DNA from: Citrobacter amalonaticus
GTDB taxonomy: Bacteria; Pseudomonadota; Gammaproteobacteria; Enterobacterales; Enterobacteriaceae
Reading direction: 5' to 3'
DNA length: 64,000 nucleotides
NCBI GenBank assembly: GCA_028994555.1
Contig: JARDVN010000001.1
Location: forward strand, 3,844,001-3,908,000
The translations under genes and the position numbers were made by a program. Within the stretch, counting starts at the first letter, position 1, and each line of letters begins with the position of its first letter. Positions 38,805 through 48,887 of this stretch are shown here, piece by piece. Below the pieces are notes generated by a model, which did not search any database, was not told the origin of the DNA, and was given only the letters and a program-made list of their open reading frames with translations.

Positions 38805-41309
38805 TTACGAGTAAATCAGGTCGCTGTACTCAGCGAGGGTAATTGCTGTGCCTCCCTGTCCATCTGGCTGCTTGGCGGTTATGGTCCATTGCCCGGCGTC
38901 CAGTTCCTCTGATGTTGCTATCACATACCGTGATGGTGACTGAACGTCGAACCCGTCGTAAAGGTTCAGTGGTATGGCAGGAACTGCTGCGGTAAATCCG
39001 AACTGTGTATCTGAACGAGGCGAAGCCGGGAAGCGGGCCGTTGTAGCGCCGGATGAATCGGTGATCTGCACATACATCGAACCGGAGAAATTAATACGTT
39101 CACTGGTTTCGAAGTCGTTACCTGATCGAGAGACAATGTAACCGGCCTGCTGATTGGTATCGTAAGTGTCCGGGACCTGAACCATATCTCCGACGTTCAC
39201 CCACTCACCGTCTGCCATAGCTGTGATAGCCATAGTCATCCTGGAATAGATGAGACGCTTACACTCACGCAGAGCGCGTTCATTGGCCTGATACCTGTTC
39301 CTGATGTATAGCATCTCGAACTTTTTGGCCTTCGTCGGCATCCCTTCCACAATGCTGTTTCCAACAATGCGGTAACGAACGAAATCCTGCTTGTTCGTGT
39401 CCGGGTTACGGAACTGCACTTCTACGCCGTCATATCCACCAGGTAGCGTCATGTCGTATGACAGTGAGTACCGGTCTGCCTTTGTGTTGGAGCGGTTGAA
39501 GATTGTCGCTGCTGAGATTTTCTTACTGTCACGGGTAAACGACAAAACGCCGTTGTCATCATAGACATTGACGCTGGCAGCATCGCAGATGGTTTCCATC
39601 CTTGAACCAAGGGAAACGTCTTCATCATCGAAAGTGTAATCGAAGTACCCAAGGCGCGGATCGATAGCATCAATCTCTGCCTGAATCTGATACAGCCCAT
39701 AAATATCAATGCTTGACTCAGACTGTCCGCCAACCATCAGCCAGTTATGCAACGCGATATCGGCGAACTTACGTGAAGGACGGATCGTATAAACGACCTG
39801 TCTGGTCGTCATGTTGTAGCTGATAACGTGCCGGGTGATTAGAGCATTGTATTTCCTGTCCCTGCTGCCTGTGGCGTTTTCAGTTGCCCGAACCCTGATC
39901 ATTACAGTGGTATCATCAGGATGAACAACGTTACTCCTGATGTTGACAGCATGAATTTCTTCAAGCTGTAGTTTGTTATTATTTGAACTATTATTCACAC
40001 GACGTACAGAAACAGCGTATCGCCCATATCCAGCAGTTGGGACAACCTTAAAAGTGCGGTAATAAGTTCGTGATACACCCTTTGATCCCGCTTTTATTTG
40101 ATATGCTATGGTTTGACTGGTCCCTGGAATTTGCCCATTCTCATCATCAACCTGCCATAGAGTCATCTCGAAATTTGCAGTTTGCCCTCCCACGAACCCA
40201 GCCTGAATATGTGCCCATATCTGACTTGATCTAATCGGTGAAATAAATGGGCCAACGACCAATGCTCCGTTATCGTTTAGTATGAATTTCGTCGTGTTGA
40301 TGGTTGCATTCTCTACAGGCACTGTCGTTCCTGAGAGTTCATTGAATGTGAATGTGTAATAGTAAACAGGGTTTACTACGGCCCCATTGTTGGTCTCTGC
40401 AAACTCAGACAGGTTTGCCGTAATAGTCACATCTTCCGTTTTTGTTCCATCTGGAATCGGATACGTCACATTTATGGTGAAAGTAACTGGATGAGGCAAA
40501 ATCAATCCAGTGAAATAGTCAAAATCTGACTGTTTCACGATTTTTATCGCTATCTCGCCACCCGCATATGTGCCACTGATTACGGTATTTGCGCTGGCTG
40601 ACTCGACAGGAACTGCATCATTTTCATTCGGCCCAGGCATTTCCTGACCGTCAACATCGTCAAACTGATACCCTTCTGTTACAGAGGGAATAACCTGCCC
40701 AGGTTGATAAATGGTATAGGTCGAACCAGCCATTGAGCCTAAGTTAGTTTCAGAGAACCTGACAGAGGAAATGTCATAAACCCCTATTCCGAAATTCATC
40801 ATCTCTGTTACGTATTTAATTCCTGAGTTATCCTGACCTCCAAGAACATATTCGAACATTGACTCCTGAACCAAATCTGGAAACGCGCGCACCTGTCCGA
40901 AATTATCAGGTTTAGCCTCACCGTTACGTGCAGTATTTGTTTGCCCTTTCAGGCTATTATTCGGTGATGTTTTGCTGTTGCTACTTGATGCGCTCGTATT
41001 AGGTTTTGGCATCAGACCGGACAGAATTTTTTGCGTGAACTTTATCGGGTTGAAGTGCTCAAGTGGGTTGAGTATTGTCCCGATCAGCCCGCCGCCTCCT
41101 TTAGGCTGATCAAAGATGATTACCCTGTCATTCTCCTGCAGTGGAAATGCCAGTTCATCATCGGGGCCGAGTTCAGTTCCATTTACGCGAATGCGAATGT
41201 CCCTGTGAAAACTTTCCTGCTCCAGCCATTCAGAAAACACTGTCCCTGCTTTGACTACATCCCGGTCTTTAGGCAGCCCTGGCACTCGCTGAATTTCGAT
41301 TACCGGCAT
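38805..41309 (-). CDS. Phage tail tip / host-specificity protein J-like
   Basis: An 834-residue structural protein of the lambda-J group: the distal tail hub that contacts the host. A lambda-J-like central part is visible (SLGSRMETICDAASVNVYDDNGVLSFTRDSKK and YDMTLPGGYDGVEVQFRNPDTNKQDFVRYRI). The ATG at 41309 (MPVIEIQRVPGLPKDRDVV) is the likely start, since the frame upstream is inside the tail assembly gene. Fibronectin-like strands are suggested in the middle. Ordered after the NlpC/P60-type gene. Intact. Confidence 0.82.
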   Translation of the reverse strand: MPVIEIQRVPGLPKDRDVVKAGTVFSEWLEQESFHRDIRIRVNGTELGPDDELAFPLQENDRVIIFDQPKGGGGLIGTILNPLEHFNPIKFTQKILSGLMPKPNTSASSSNSKTSPNNSLKGQTNTARNGEAKPDNFGQVRAFPDLVQESMFEYVLGGQDNSGIKYVTEMMNFGIGVYDISSVRFSETNLGSMAGSTYTIYQPGQVIPSVTEGYQFDDVDGQEMPGPNENDAVPVESASANTVISGTYAGGEIAIKIVKQSDFDYFTGLILPHPVTFTINVTYPIPDGTKTEDVTITANLSEFAETNNGAVVNPVYYYTFTFNELSGTTVPVENATINTTKFILNDNGALVVGPFISPIRSSQIWAHIQAGFVGGQTANFEMTLWQVDDENGQIPGTSQTIAYQIKAGSKGVSRTYYRTFKVVPTAGYGRYAVSVRRVNNSSNNNKLQLEEIHAVNIRSNVVHPDDTTVMIRVRATENATGSRDRKYNALITRHVISYNMTTRQVVYTIRPSRKFADIALHNWLMVGGQSESSIDIYGLYQIQAEIDAIDPRLGYFDYTFDDEDVSLGSRMETICDAASVNVYDDNGVLSFTRDSKKISAATIFNRSNTKADRYSLSYDMTLPGGYDGVEVQFRNPDTNKQDFVRYRIVGNSIVEGMPTKAKKFEMLYIRNRYQANERALRECKRLIYSRMTMAITAMADGEWVNVGDMVQVPDTYDTNQQAGYIVSRSGNDFETSERINFSGSMYVQITDSSGATTARFPASPRSDTQFGFTAAVPAIPLNLYDGFDVQSPSRYVIATSEELDAGQWTITAKQPDGQGGTAITLAEYSDLIYS

Positions 41310-41688
41310 ACTGGTAGAACTCCACTTTGGTGAATAGTTTCTGAATGGTGCGGATAGCGTCTGGCCTGACGTGACCGTTTTCACCGCGGCTATGCAGCGC
41401 GCGCCCGTCGACAATCAGGCCGACATGTACTGGTTGGCTGCCGACCCAGGCGACGAAAATACCGTCATCACAGAAAGACTCCGTGCGGCGCCAGAACACA
41501 ACATCACTGTCGTAACAGGTCAGGAAGTCACTACCGCTTTCGTAGTCAGCCGTCTGATGTATCTCAATGCCGAGAACGTACCGGTAGTAAAGCACCACTA
41601 ACCCCCAGCAATCAGCGGCTTCGAAAGAGCAGGCTCGGTTCTGCCAGGGGATGCCGGTCACACGTGAAAGGAAGTCGTCTTTAGACAT
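41269..41688 (-). CDS. Tail assembly NlpC/P60-type peptidase
   Basis: A 139-residue protein resembling lambda K-type tail-tip peptidases: catalytic Cys in AADCWGLVVLYY and a His in PVHVGLIVDGRALH. It probably acts during tail-tip assembly or cell-wall penetration. It overlaps both neighbours, as tail-assembly genes usually do. Intact. Confidence 0.85.
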   Translation of the reverse strand: MSKDDFLSRVTGIPWQNRACSFEAADCWGLVVLYYRYVLGIEIHQTADYESGSDFLTCYDSDVVFWRRTESFCDDGIFVAWVGSQPVHVGLIVDGRALHSRGENGHVRPDAIRTIQKLFTKVEFYQYAGNRNSASARAA

Positions 41689-42151
41689 TCTGAAGCCCCG
41701 GATATTCTTCGACGGTGTACAGGCGGCCGACGTTGCGGTTAAGCGGATTGATACGCGTCAGACTGCATGTGACGTCCTTGTCATCCATCGAACAGTCAGA
41801 CACATAGAGCGTCCATGTTTTAATGGCTGTGCCCATATCTGCCGAATCAAACACCTGGTAGGTTGCGGAGATCGGCGTTATGCGTGCATGAGCTTTCCAG
41901 AGTTTCAACTTCTGCTTGAAGTCCTGAGCAAGTCTGCTGAACTTAACCGTGCTGTCGAGTACCGGCGTATTGCTCTGCTGGCTTTCCGTCAGTTCCATCC
42001 GGCACGGCGTGAACACCTGGCCACCGAGAGTTTTGGGGAATATTTGGTTATTAATCAGACGCACATACCCGAATGTTGCGTTGTAGAAGGTGATGGTTTC
42101 ATAAAGGATTCGGTTCGGTCGCTGGCTTTGAAATTCTCGCAATGTAGGCAT
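41681..42151 (-). CDS. Phage minor tail protein, DUF1833-like
   Basis: A 156-residue tail-region protein between the NlpC/P60 gene and a tail-tip gene. Pattern MPTLREFQSQRPNRILYETITFYNATFGYVRLI, a likely lambda L-like role, with internal CSMDDKDVTC that could bind metal. Overlaps both neighbours. Intact; function by position. Confidence 0.6.
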   Translation of the reverse strand: MPTLREFQSQRPNRILYETITFYNATFGYVRLINNQIFPKTLGGQVFTPCRMELTESQQSNTPVLDSTVKFSRLAQDFKQKLKLWKAHARITPISATYQVFDSADMGTAIKTWTLYVSDCSMDDKDVTCSLTRINPLNRNVGRLYTVEEYPGLQNV

Positions 42152-42645
42152 TACGGCGCCCTCGGGAGACTTTCCGGGTCGCGATCGTCAGGATACCCGG
42201 TAACGATAATGTCCAGCCATGACGCCCACGGAGGCGGAAGCTCAACAATGATGTCGTCGAAGTCGTCATCAGAGTTAACCAGTTCACGTGCGATAACGTC
42301 ACCGCTCCATGTGAAGATTGAACCTGATTGCGACCATGATGGCCAGGCGATGAAGTGCAACTCCTGCACCTCAATACCTGTATCTCCGGTTCCGGTACCT
42401 ACAGGCATCGTGAACCACTGGTTGCAGTTGTCCAGGTAGTTCGGACTGCGCAACCACTGCATAAACGCCCGGTGCTGGTCGCGCGTGAATATCCATGTCA
42501 GCGAGAACGACGTTTTCAGGTCATCAGTCAGTTTCTGGAATATCGGCGCACCGACCGTTGGCTGATCCGTGCGAAAACCAGTATCGGTTGTTGGTGACTT
42601 TCCTTTTTGCGCCAGCGGTAGCCAGTCTGGATATGGTATTGCCAT
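42151..42645 (-). CDS. Phage minor tail protein (lambda M-like position)
   Basis: A 164-residue protein between tape measure and the DUF1833-like gene, in the place of lambda gpM. Starts MAIPYPDWLPLAQKGKSP; contains a WIFTRDQHRAFMQWLRSPNY segment. Its ATG shares one base with the tape-measure stop (TAATG). Intact. Confidence 0.6.
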   Translation of the reverse strand: MAIPYPDWLPLAQKGKSPTTDTGFRTDQPTVGAPIFQKLTDDLKTSFSLTWIFTRDQHRAFMQWLRSPNYLDNCNQWFTMPVGTGTGDTGIEVQELHFIAWPSWSQSGSIFTWSGDVIARELVNSDDDFDDIIVELPPPWASWLDIIVTGYPDDRDPESLPRAP

Positions 42646-45587
42646 TACTCCCTCGCTTTACGTGGTGCCTGATGATTTCGTTGAATTGCCTGACTTGCCG
42701 GGCCTCCGTTATCCATGTCGTAAATGAACGCTTCAACCGTCCATCCACCATTACCATCAGGAGTAGCCTGAGCGTCCACAGAGGCACCGGTATAGTTGTT
42801 GATATTCACAACCACACCTCCACTTTCTCCACCACCGGAACTCATTTGTTTATTGCTAATGACACGCCCATTATCTCCGGGGATCATGTACTGTTTTCCG
42901 GTACTGGCACGGTAGATTTCAGGCATGCCGCCCTCACCTACCTGGTACATCGAGCCGGCTGCAACAGGGCCGCCGTTTTTACGCTTACCAGCCAGACCTC
43001 CAGCCAACGCCATAGCCGCGATAAGGGCAGCAATACCGATCGCCGCAGCTCCGCCGAAAGAACCGATTGAGGCGACGGCTGCAGCTGGCGTCCAGACTGC
43101 CATTGTTGTCGTGGCCGCCGCGGTGCTTGCCGCAGTGGTTGTCGCTAAACCAGCAGTTTGCGCCGCAGTAGTTGTGGCAATGGCTGAGGTTTGTGCAGCC
43201 GCACCCATCACGGCAGATTTAACCCAGTCTACGCCCATCTGAACGAAGCCGTTAATCAGGCTATTCAGGGCGTTGCTGGCGAGAGATTGCATTGCCTCCT
43301 GCGCCGACATGCTACCGGTGATGATGCCGGTTAAGGCATTGGAAGCGTTGCCTGCGAGAGAGTCAAAGCTCGCGGCCAGCAACTCATTACCCATACTCTG
43401 GTTGCGGAAAATCTCCCACTGGGCAGCGATGCGCGCCTGCTCATACTGCGTGTCAGTTGCAGCACGTAATGCCATGGCATTCTGGTGAGTAATCAGCCCT
43501 TGCTGCTCGTATGACTGTATAAGCGCGAGTTTCTTGGCGTTCTCGTTAGCCAGCTGCTGAACAGGGTCAACTCCGCCGACAGCCTCTTGCTGTGGCGTTA
43601 CAGCCTGTTGTGCCTGTATTTTCGCGAGGTTAGCCTGGTGCGTTGCCGCCAGTCGTTCTGAGGTCTGGTTGTACTGCTCCTGGCTGATTTTCTTCGCTGC
43701 CAGCGCCGTATTCAGATCCTCAACATCCTGTTTGTAACTGGCGTTCTCAGCCGCTTCAGGGAGAAGCTTCTGGGCTGCAGCTTCAGCTTTGATGGCGTTG
43801 GCTGTATCCCATTTTTTTGCCGCATACTGACCGGCTAGCGCTATCTGCTCTTTAGTGGCTCCTTTCCCGAGCGACTGCTGCGCAGTCAGGATGGCCTGCT
43901 CGCGACTCAGCTTATTCGTTGAGTCAGCGGCAAGCTCTGATTGCTGTTTCAGGTTCGCCAGCTTCTGGGCAATAGAATCAGCCTGTGACGCGCCCTTCTT
44001 CTGCTCTGACTGAAGCGACTTCTGCGCCTGCGTATTTTTGTACGTAGCTGCAGCATCGTCTTCCATTTGCTTCGCGTGCGGATCATCCTTCGCAAACCCG
44101 GCATCTTCGGCGGCGTATTGCGCCTGCAAGCGTGCGCGGGCCTCGCCCTGTAGTTTCGACAGAGCAAGGTTTCGCTCAGACTGCTTGATGAGGTTCTTCT
44201 GCCCGGCCGTGAGGTTGTCAGTGGACTTGTTCAGGCTGTCGACGTTTATCTTCGCGTTGGCTGCTTCTCTCGCCAGATCGACAAGTTTACCAGCCAGCTC
44301 AGCAATGGCTGACTGCCCATCTTTGGATGAGGACTGCATTTCCTGGAGTTTTTTCGCCAGTTCCTGAAGTGCTTCCGGTGAAGGGTTATTGCTCAGGTCT
44401 GATAGTTCTCTTGCCAGATCAAACGCTGACTGCTTGCTGATGCCCAGACGAGAAGAAAGCGTGCTCACCGTTGAGGACAGCGAGTTCACAATACCAGAGG
44501 CATATTGACCCTGGCTGTTGGCCTGTTGAATGGCCTGGCTCCAGTCTGTGGTGGTAACACCAAGCGCAGAAAGCTCATCGTTGAATTTCTTGATGCTTGG
44601 AGACGCCCCGCCGACCGCCGCGAGTGCGCGATCGCCTAACGTAATGAATGCATCAGACGCGTCACTAATGGCCTTAGGTATCTTCGAGATGGCCTGGTTA
44701 TACTCCAGCAGTGCCTGATTCCGCAACAAAGTAGCCACGTCAGCATTTACGCGCGCCAGTGCAGCATACTTGTCTGAAAGCGCGGCCACGCCTTGCGAGG
44801 AAATGGTGATCACCTTATCCATCGCCTCAGCTGCGTCTTTCAGCGCGTCCATGGCGTTCTTTCCGCCATTCAGCGAAGTAATCAGCACGCCAGCCAGGAC
44901 TGAACTAAGCGCTATTATGGCCCCAACCACGGCACCGCCAGGACCAAATGCGCCAGCTAGTTGCGAGCCCTGCTGGGCGAACGCCACCAGCGCAGACTGT
45001 CCACCCTGCACCTGTACGATGAAGTCCTGAACCTGGTACCCGGCCTGTTGCATGCTGGTTTTCCAGTTGCCAGTTCCCTTTGCGCCATTTTCAACGCCAG
45101 TCTTCATGTCATACAGACGGCCGGTCAGCTCGCCGATTTTCTGCTTTTCTTCGTCTGTCGCTTTCGACCCGGCACGCAACTGCGCAGCCAGAACTGCGGC
45201 ACTACGCGCGCCATTCTCCTGCGCTTCGTCCAGCACAGCCAGCTGGTTACCCAGCGCTTCGATGATGGATTCTGCTCGACTGAATTCACTGCTCGCGCCG
45301 CCGGTACCGCTGCGGGCCTCTTCCATTGCGCGGGCGATGCCGCTCACGTTGGTGTTCAGCTTCCGTAGCTGGTTGTCCATGGAGTTGGCATAACCGGCCA
45401 GTTCAGTAAACGCGGACCCGGTCTGTGATGCGCTCTGATCGAGGTTATCCATTCCCTTGCCGGACTGCTGGGCTGCAGCATCCAGTTTGTCCAGAGCATC
45501 AATGGCCTGTTTTCCGCCCTGCAGCAGCGGCTCAACGTCGGCGCTGATTTCATAAACGATGCTACCGGCGTTCTTCTCACCTGCCAT
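42645..45587 (-). CDS. Tail tape-measure protein
   Basis: A 980-residue tape measure, consistent with a siphovirus tail. Long Ala/Gln/Ser-rich helical and coiled-coil stretches (about 1-140 and 350-680), a hydrophobic helix cluster around 200-250 (VVGAIIALSSVLAGVLITSL), and a Gly/Ala-rich hydrophobic region near 860-900. Its length sets tail length. Intact. Confidence 0.88.
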   Translation of the reverse strand: MAGEKNAGSIVYEISADVEPLLQGGKQAIDALDKLDAAAQQSGKGMDNLDQSASQTGSAFTELAGYANSMDNQLRKLNTNVSGIARAMEEARSGTGGASSEFSRAESIIEALGNQLAVLDEAQENGARSAAVLAAQLRAGSKATDEEKQKIGELTGRLYDMKTGVENGAKGTGNWKTSMQQAGYQVQDFIVQVQGGQSALVAFAQQGSQLAGAFGPGGAVVGAIIALSSVLAGVLITSLNGGKNAMDALKDAAEAMDKVITISSQGVAALSDKYAALARVNADVATLLRNQALLEYNQAISKIPKAISDASDAFITLGDRALAAVGGASPSIKKFNDELSALGVTTTDWSQAIQQANSQGQYASGIVNSLSSTVSTLSSRLGISKQSAFDLARELSDLSNNPSPEALQELAKKLQEMQSSSKDGQSAIAELAGKLVDLAREAANAKINVDSLNKSTDNLTAGQKNLIKQSERNLALSKLQGEARARLQAQYAAEDAGFAKDDPHAKQMEDDAAATYKNTQAQKSLQSEQKKGASQADSIAQKLANLKQQSELAADSTNKLSREQAILTAQQSLGKGATKEQIALAGQYAAKKWDTANAIKAEAAAQKLLPEAAENASYKQDVEDLNTALAAKKISQEQYNQTSERLAATHQANLAKIQAQQAVTPQQEAVGGVDPVQQLANENAKKLALIQSYEQQGLITHQNAMALRAATDTQYEQARIAAQWEIFRNQSMGNELLAASFDSLAGNASNALTGIITGSMSAQEAMQSLASNALNSLINGFVQMGVDWVKSAVMGAAAQTSAIATTTAAQTAGLATTTAASTAAATTTMAVWTPAAAVASIGSFGGAAAIGIAALIAAMALAGGLAGKRKNGGPVAAGSMYQVGEGGMPEIYRASTGKQYMIPGDNGRVISNKQMSSGGGESGGVVVNINNYTGASVDAQATPDGNGGWTVEAFIYDMDNGGPASQAIQRNHQAPRKARE

Positions 45588-45599
45588 GTCATTCTCCGG

Positions 45600-46271
45600 T
45601 TATTGCTTTGCTTTTGCCCTGCGTGCGGCCTGTTTAGCCAGGTACTCGTCGGCGATGCTGTCGTACTCTTCGCGAGTAAAGCCTTTCTGGTCAGGATATT
45701 TCGCCGCCAACAGCATCTGAAATTCGGTCATCGTTAACTGCGAGGCTTCTGCGCGGTTCATTTCAAAGTGGCTCCGTGCCGCGCTGATGTAGTCGAAGGC
45801 TTTAAATTCGTTCGTTCTGGCGCCTGTTTCGTGGCGCTGCAGCTGGCGAACCTTGGCTTTTCCGACGACGCCGTGCTGCATGAGGTGCTGCGCCAGCACG
45901 ATGATGTCGTTCTTCGGCATCTGGCCCGGACGGTAAACAACGCAGTGTCGCCAACCCTTCCACTCGCCAATCATCGGCGTCAGATCGTCATCGCAGCACG
46001 CCTGCAGCACCAGCATGCACGTTGATAACAGCTTCTCAGCAGCGCGGTTGAATGATGGAGAAAGCCAGTCAGGAAAACGCCCCAGCGCGCCTGCGCACAC
46101 CTCAATGAGCTGAGCGACATCATTGCCGTGGATGGTGGCGTACGCCTGCACAATCTCTTCCGGAGTGCCGATCCTGGTCATCGCCTCGAATGAAGGTCGA
46201 AGCAGGTAATCTTTCCCGCCTTCGCGGCTGTCGCTGATAGAGAGTTCGCCAATATCGGTTAAAGCGGTCAT
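45600..46271 (-). CDS. Tail assembly chaperone-like protein
   Basis: A 223-residue protein directly upstream of the tape measure, the position of lambda G/GT chaperones. The sequence MTALTDIGELSISDSREGGKDYLLRPSFEAMTRIG is typical of DUF6246-like phage proteins; the C-terminal tail is basic (EYLAKQAARRAKAKQ). No overlapping +1 or -1 frame product is evident. Intact. Confidence 0.6.
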   Translation of the reverse strand: MTALTDIGELSISDSREGGKDYLLRPSFEAMTRIGTPEEIVQAYATIHGNDVAQLIEVCAGALGRFPDWLSPSFNRAAEKLLSTCMLVLQACCDDDLTPMIGEWKGWRHCVVYRPGQMPKNDIIVLAQHLMQHGVVGKAKVRQLQRHETGARTNEFKAFDYISAARSHFEMNRAEASQLTMTEFQMLLAAKYPDQKGFTREEYDSIADEYLAKQAARRAKAKQ

Positions 46272-46328
46272 AGGGCTTCCAGTAAACGGTCATTATCAAG
46301 GGCAGCACGCCGCCCTTTTGAATGTCCG

Positions 46329-47072
46329 TTAGGTAACAGTAACCGTATGCACGGCCACAAAGTTGCCGTCTTCGGTGTTGATGATGATCTGCGCGCTGCC
46401 TGTGGCGACACGCGTCACGGTAACGGTGTTGCCTGAGGCGGTAGCCGTTGCCTTAGTCGCATCGGTAGTCGCTACAGTGAAGTCTTTGTTGGTAGCGCCA
46501 GTTGGTGCGATATTCACCGTGAAGGTGCTGGTACCGCCTGCCGTACCGGTGCTGGTTGTCGGGGTTACCGTCACGCCAGTCACCGCAACAGCAGTGATTT
46601 CGTTCACTTCGATAGTGCTCGCGTCACCGACTTTGAACTCGGTAGAGAACGTTACGATATCGTTGGTACCGCCGTCAGAGCTCAGCGCCGTGATGTTCAT
46701 GTAGCCGATGAATTCGACCGGGCCGTAGTCCATACGCACCCAGATGCCTGGCTGGCGCTTGGCCTTCAGCTCGTCAGCGAAATACTTGATGAACTTGCCA
46801 ACACCGTACTGATCAAGCTTGTCCTTCTTGCGCACCTCACCTTCAAAGCTCAGGGTGAAGTCACTGTTGGTGATGATGGTCTCGACATAGCCGCCGCCGT
46901 CATCCGCATCAGAGGTAACCGAGTTCGGGTTGAAGTCGAAGCCTTTCGACGTACCAGCGGCCAGCGCCATCCACTCAGCTTCGAGTGGTTTGACGTCCGG
47001 GCAGCCATCGGCAACTTCCAGCACGACTGCGCCACCGAAAAGGCGTTCGTTCGAGTTCTGGCAATCAGCCAT
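46329..47072 (-). CDS. Major tail tube protein with C-terminal Ig-like (BIG2) domain
   Basis: A 247-residue protein. The N-terminal about 160 residues have the tail-tube beta-rich pattern, and the C-terminal about 85 residues (VTGVTVTPTTSTGTAGGTSTFTV onwards) match a bacterial Ig-like group 2 domain that decorates the tube, as in several siphoviruses. Located upstream of the tail chaperone. Intact. Confidence 0.75.
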   Translation of the reverse strand: MADCQNSNERLFGGAVVLEVADGCPDVKPLEAEWMALAAGTSKGFDFNPNSVTSDADDGGGYVETIITNSDFTLSFEGEVRKKDKLDQYGVGKFIKYFADELKAKRQPGIWVRMDYGPVEFIGYMNITALSSDGGTNDIVTFSTEFKVGDASTIEVNEITAVAVTGVTVTPTTSTGTAGGTSTFTVNIAPTGATNKDFTVATTDATKATATASGNTVTVTRVATGSAQIIINTEDGNFVAVHTVTVT

Positions 47073-47134
47073 GTGAAACTCCTCTTTGACGTATAAAAGA
47101 AAACCTGCCGTAGCGGGTTATTTGGTTGGTATGG

Positions 47135-47518
47135 CTATTCGCCGTAAGTGCAGGCGAACTGGAGTCGGAAGACTATTCGCCCTTCTTCTGTGAGCACCGG
47201 CGCGGGAATTGCGCCCATGTTCTGGATGTAGCCGACACACTCGTCAGCCATGGGGTTGGCCTGGACGTAATCAACGATTCGCTGCACGGCATTGAGCGCG
47301 TCTTTGCGCTTGTCCTTCGCGCCGACGACATCAACCAGGACGTGATACTCAGAGCCGAGATCAGTCCGAATATTCGACCCGCCGTTAGGCCTGAACACCA
47401 TGATCGCCTTCGACAGATCTCCCGGGTCGTCGTACATCAGCTGCTGCACCGTGAACCCGGCCGTTAGCCCGGCGTCGCCGAACATGTTGCGCACCCGCTC
47501 GTGCATCATGGGTGTCAT
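47135..47518 (-). CDS. Phage tail terminator-like protein
   Basis: A 127-residue protein (MTPMMHERVRNMFGDAGLTAGFTVQQLMYDD). Its position between the HK97-gp10-like gene and the tail tube matches tail terminator or connector proteins. Stop and start codons of neighbours overlap. Function inferred from order. Confidence 0.6.
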   Translation of the reverse strand: MTPMMHERVRNMFGDAGLTAGFTVQQLMYDDPGDLSKAIMVFRPNGGSNIRTDLGSEYHVLVDVVGAKDKRKDALNAVQRIVDYVQANPMADECVGYIQNMGAIPAPVLTEEGRIVFRLQFACTYGE

Positions 47519-47979
47519 AGCGAAAGCTCCTTGCGCATCACCGCGTCAACGTTATCGCGCTCGTCATTTGCGCCTTTGGTCAGGAATTGCGGCTCACCAT
47601 GCGGATCCCAGTAGTTGCCCTTTCCGGTGCCTCCGCCGAACTCTTTCGGTTTCTGCGGGCCGAACTCAGACCTGTTGCTGGTCACGCCGAAGTTCGCGCG
47701 CGGCTGGCCTTTCAGTTTGCCTGATGCCTCATGAACGTACGCGGCATAGTTGGCTGAGTAACCGATGCGCCCGGTGATGAGCACGCCGCCAGCGTCGATT
47801 TCCCGGAACTGACTGTTAATCAGCGTTGAGGTGTCGATCGGGGTGTAATATGCCGCCCGGGTACCGATAAGCATCATCGCTGACTGCAACGCGCGGATTA
47901 CCTTGCGCCCCTTAACGTCGTTGATGACATCGTTCAGGTGCTTCTTCGCCTGGCTGATGCCCTTTACTTTGATGCCCAT
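47515..47979 (-). CDS. HK97 gp10-like head-tail connector protein
   Basis: A 154-residue protein with the gp10-like pattern MGIKVKGISQAKKHLNDVINDVKGRKVIRALQSAMMLIGTRAA..., in the head-tail joining module. C-terminal residues ending DNVDAVMRKELSL. Overlaps the downstream gene start. Intact. Confidence 0.65.
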   Translation of the reverse strand: MGIKVKGISQAKKHLNDVINDVKGRKVIRALQSAMMLIGTRAAYYTPIDTSTLINSQFREIDAGGVLITGRIGYSANYAAYVHEASGKLKGQPRANFGVTSNRSEFGPQKPKEFGGGTGKGNYWDPHGEPQFLTKGANDERDNVDAVMRKELSL

Positions 47980-47981
47980 GG

Positions 47982-48332
47982 CTACACTCCCGTCAGAATG
48001 GCGTAATCATCCGCCACTCGCTCGAACGTGTCTGCGTAACGGATAACCTGCCGTACCTCGTCGGCACCGGCCACAACCGGGTCGGATTCGGTAGACACGC
48101 CAATCAGCAAGTAATCACCCGCAGCCGCCAGCGCGAACTCTGTCCAAACGGTGTTCTTGACGACGATTTCAGCGCCAAGGCTGGCTAACTTCTTGCTGAG
48201 CCCGCCCTCGTAATCACAGAGGATTTGCTCAGGTTCGGCATAACCCAGCGGATCGCCGTATTCGTCATTGCCTTCCAGCTTGCGCCAGATGGTCGCAGTG
48301 GCGGTATAGCTCCAGTTCGCTACCGATGACAT
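47982..48332 (-). CDS. Head-tail joining module protein, unknown
   Basis: A 116-residue protein (MSSVANWSYTATATIWRKLEGNDEYGDPLGYAEPE). The ATG at 48332 overlaps the stop of the next upstream gene (TGATG). Probable head closure or connector component by position only. Confidence 0.55.
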   Translation of the reverse strand: MSSVANWSYTATATIWRKLEGNDEYGDPLGYAEPEQILCDYEGGLSKKLASLGAEIVVKNTVWTEFALAAAGDYLLIGVSTESDPVVAGADEVRQVIRYADTFERVADDYAILTGV

Positions 48333-48505
48333 CAGCCCTCCTTCCAGCGCAGCACCTTCGCGCCAGTCGCCCTGATGCGCGGGCAGTTGATGAACCACTC
48401 GCCGTCCGATTTCACGTAGCCGGTAGTTTCACGACCAGTGTCGGTCATCACCCAGACTCGGGTGAATGGAAGAGGCTGTCGGACGGTTACGGATATCCAC
48501 TCCAT
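48332..48505 (-). CDS. Small phage head-tail module protein
   Basis: A 57-residue frame (start MEWISVTVRQPLPFTRVWV, end RATGAKVLRWKEG), overlapping the stops and starts of both neighbours by 1-4 bp, which is the pattern of a real gene in this operon. Family not recognised; resembles DUF551-like short Trp-rich phage proteins. Confidence 0.6.
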   Translation of the reverse strand: MEWISVTVRQPLPFTRVWVMTDTGRETTGYVKSDGEWFINCPRIRATGAKVLRWKEG

Positions 48506-48885
48506 CAGCATCCCCCAACAACATCGAAGAACCCGACGCTGTTACCGGCGCTGATCGGCAACTCGCCGGTGCAACCGCTGGTATCGAGGCGAGAAAGCGT
48601 GTCACGCAGCCATGTCACACCGTCGTCGCCATACTCAAATGATCGTGACGCACCAGATGGCGATGACTGCGATTTAATACGTCGAGCGCCGGATGAAGTT
48701 GCCATTAGCGCCGCAGCGTAGATAAGAATGAGCTGCGCGGTGCAGTCGTCATATCCAGCGCCTTCAAGGCACGGAATAATCTTGTTCACCACGCAGAGGA
48801 TTGGAGTAAGCAAAGCGTCAGGGATGGCAAACCCCAATTCGGAGAGGAAGCCTTTCACGTCGTCAGCCGTAACCGGGGTCGCCAT
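48505..48885 (-). CDS. DUF4054-like head-tail adaptor
   Basis: A 126-residue protein (MATPVTADDVKGFLSELGFAIPDALLTPILCVVNK), all-helical, in the place of the connector that completes the head. Pattern resembles DUF4054 phage proteins. Intact. Confidence 0.6.
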   Translation of the reverse strand: MATPVTADDVKGFLSELGFAIPDALLTPILCVVNKIIPCLEGAGYDDCTAQLILIYAAALMATSSGARRIKSQSSPSGASRSFEYGDDGVTWLRDTLSRLDTSGCTGELPISAGNSVGFFDVVGGC

Positions 48886-48887
48886 TG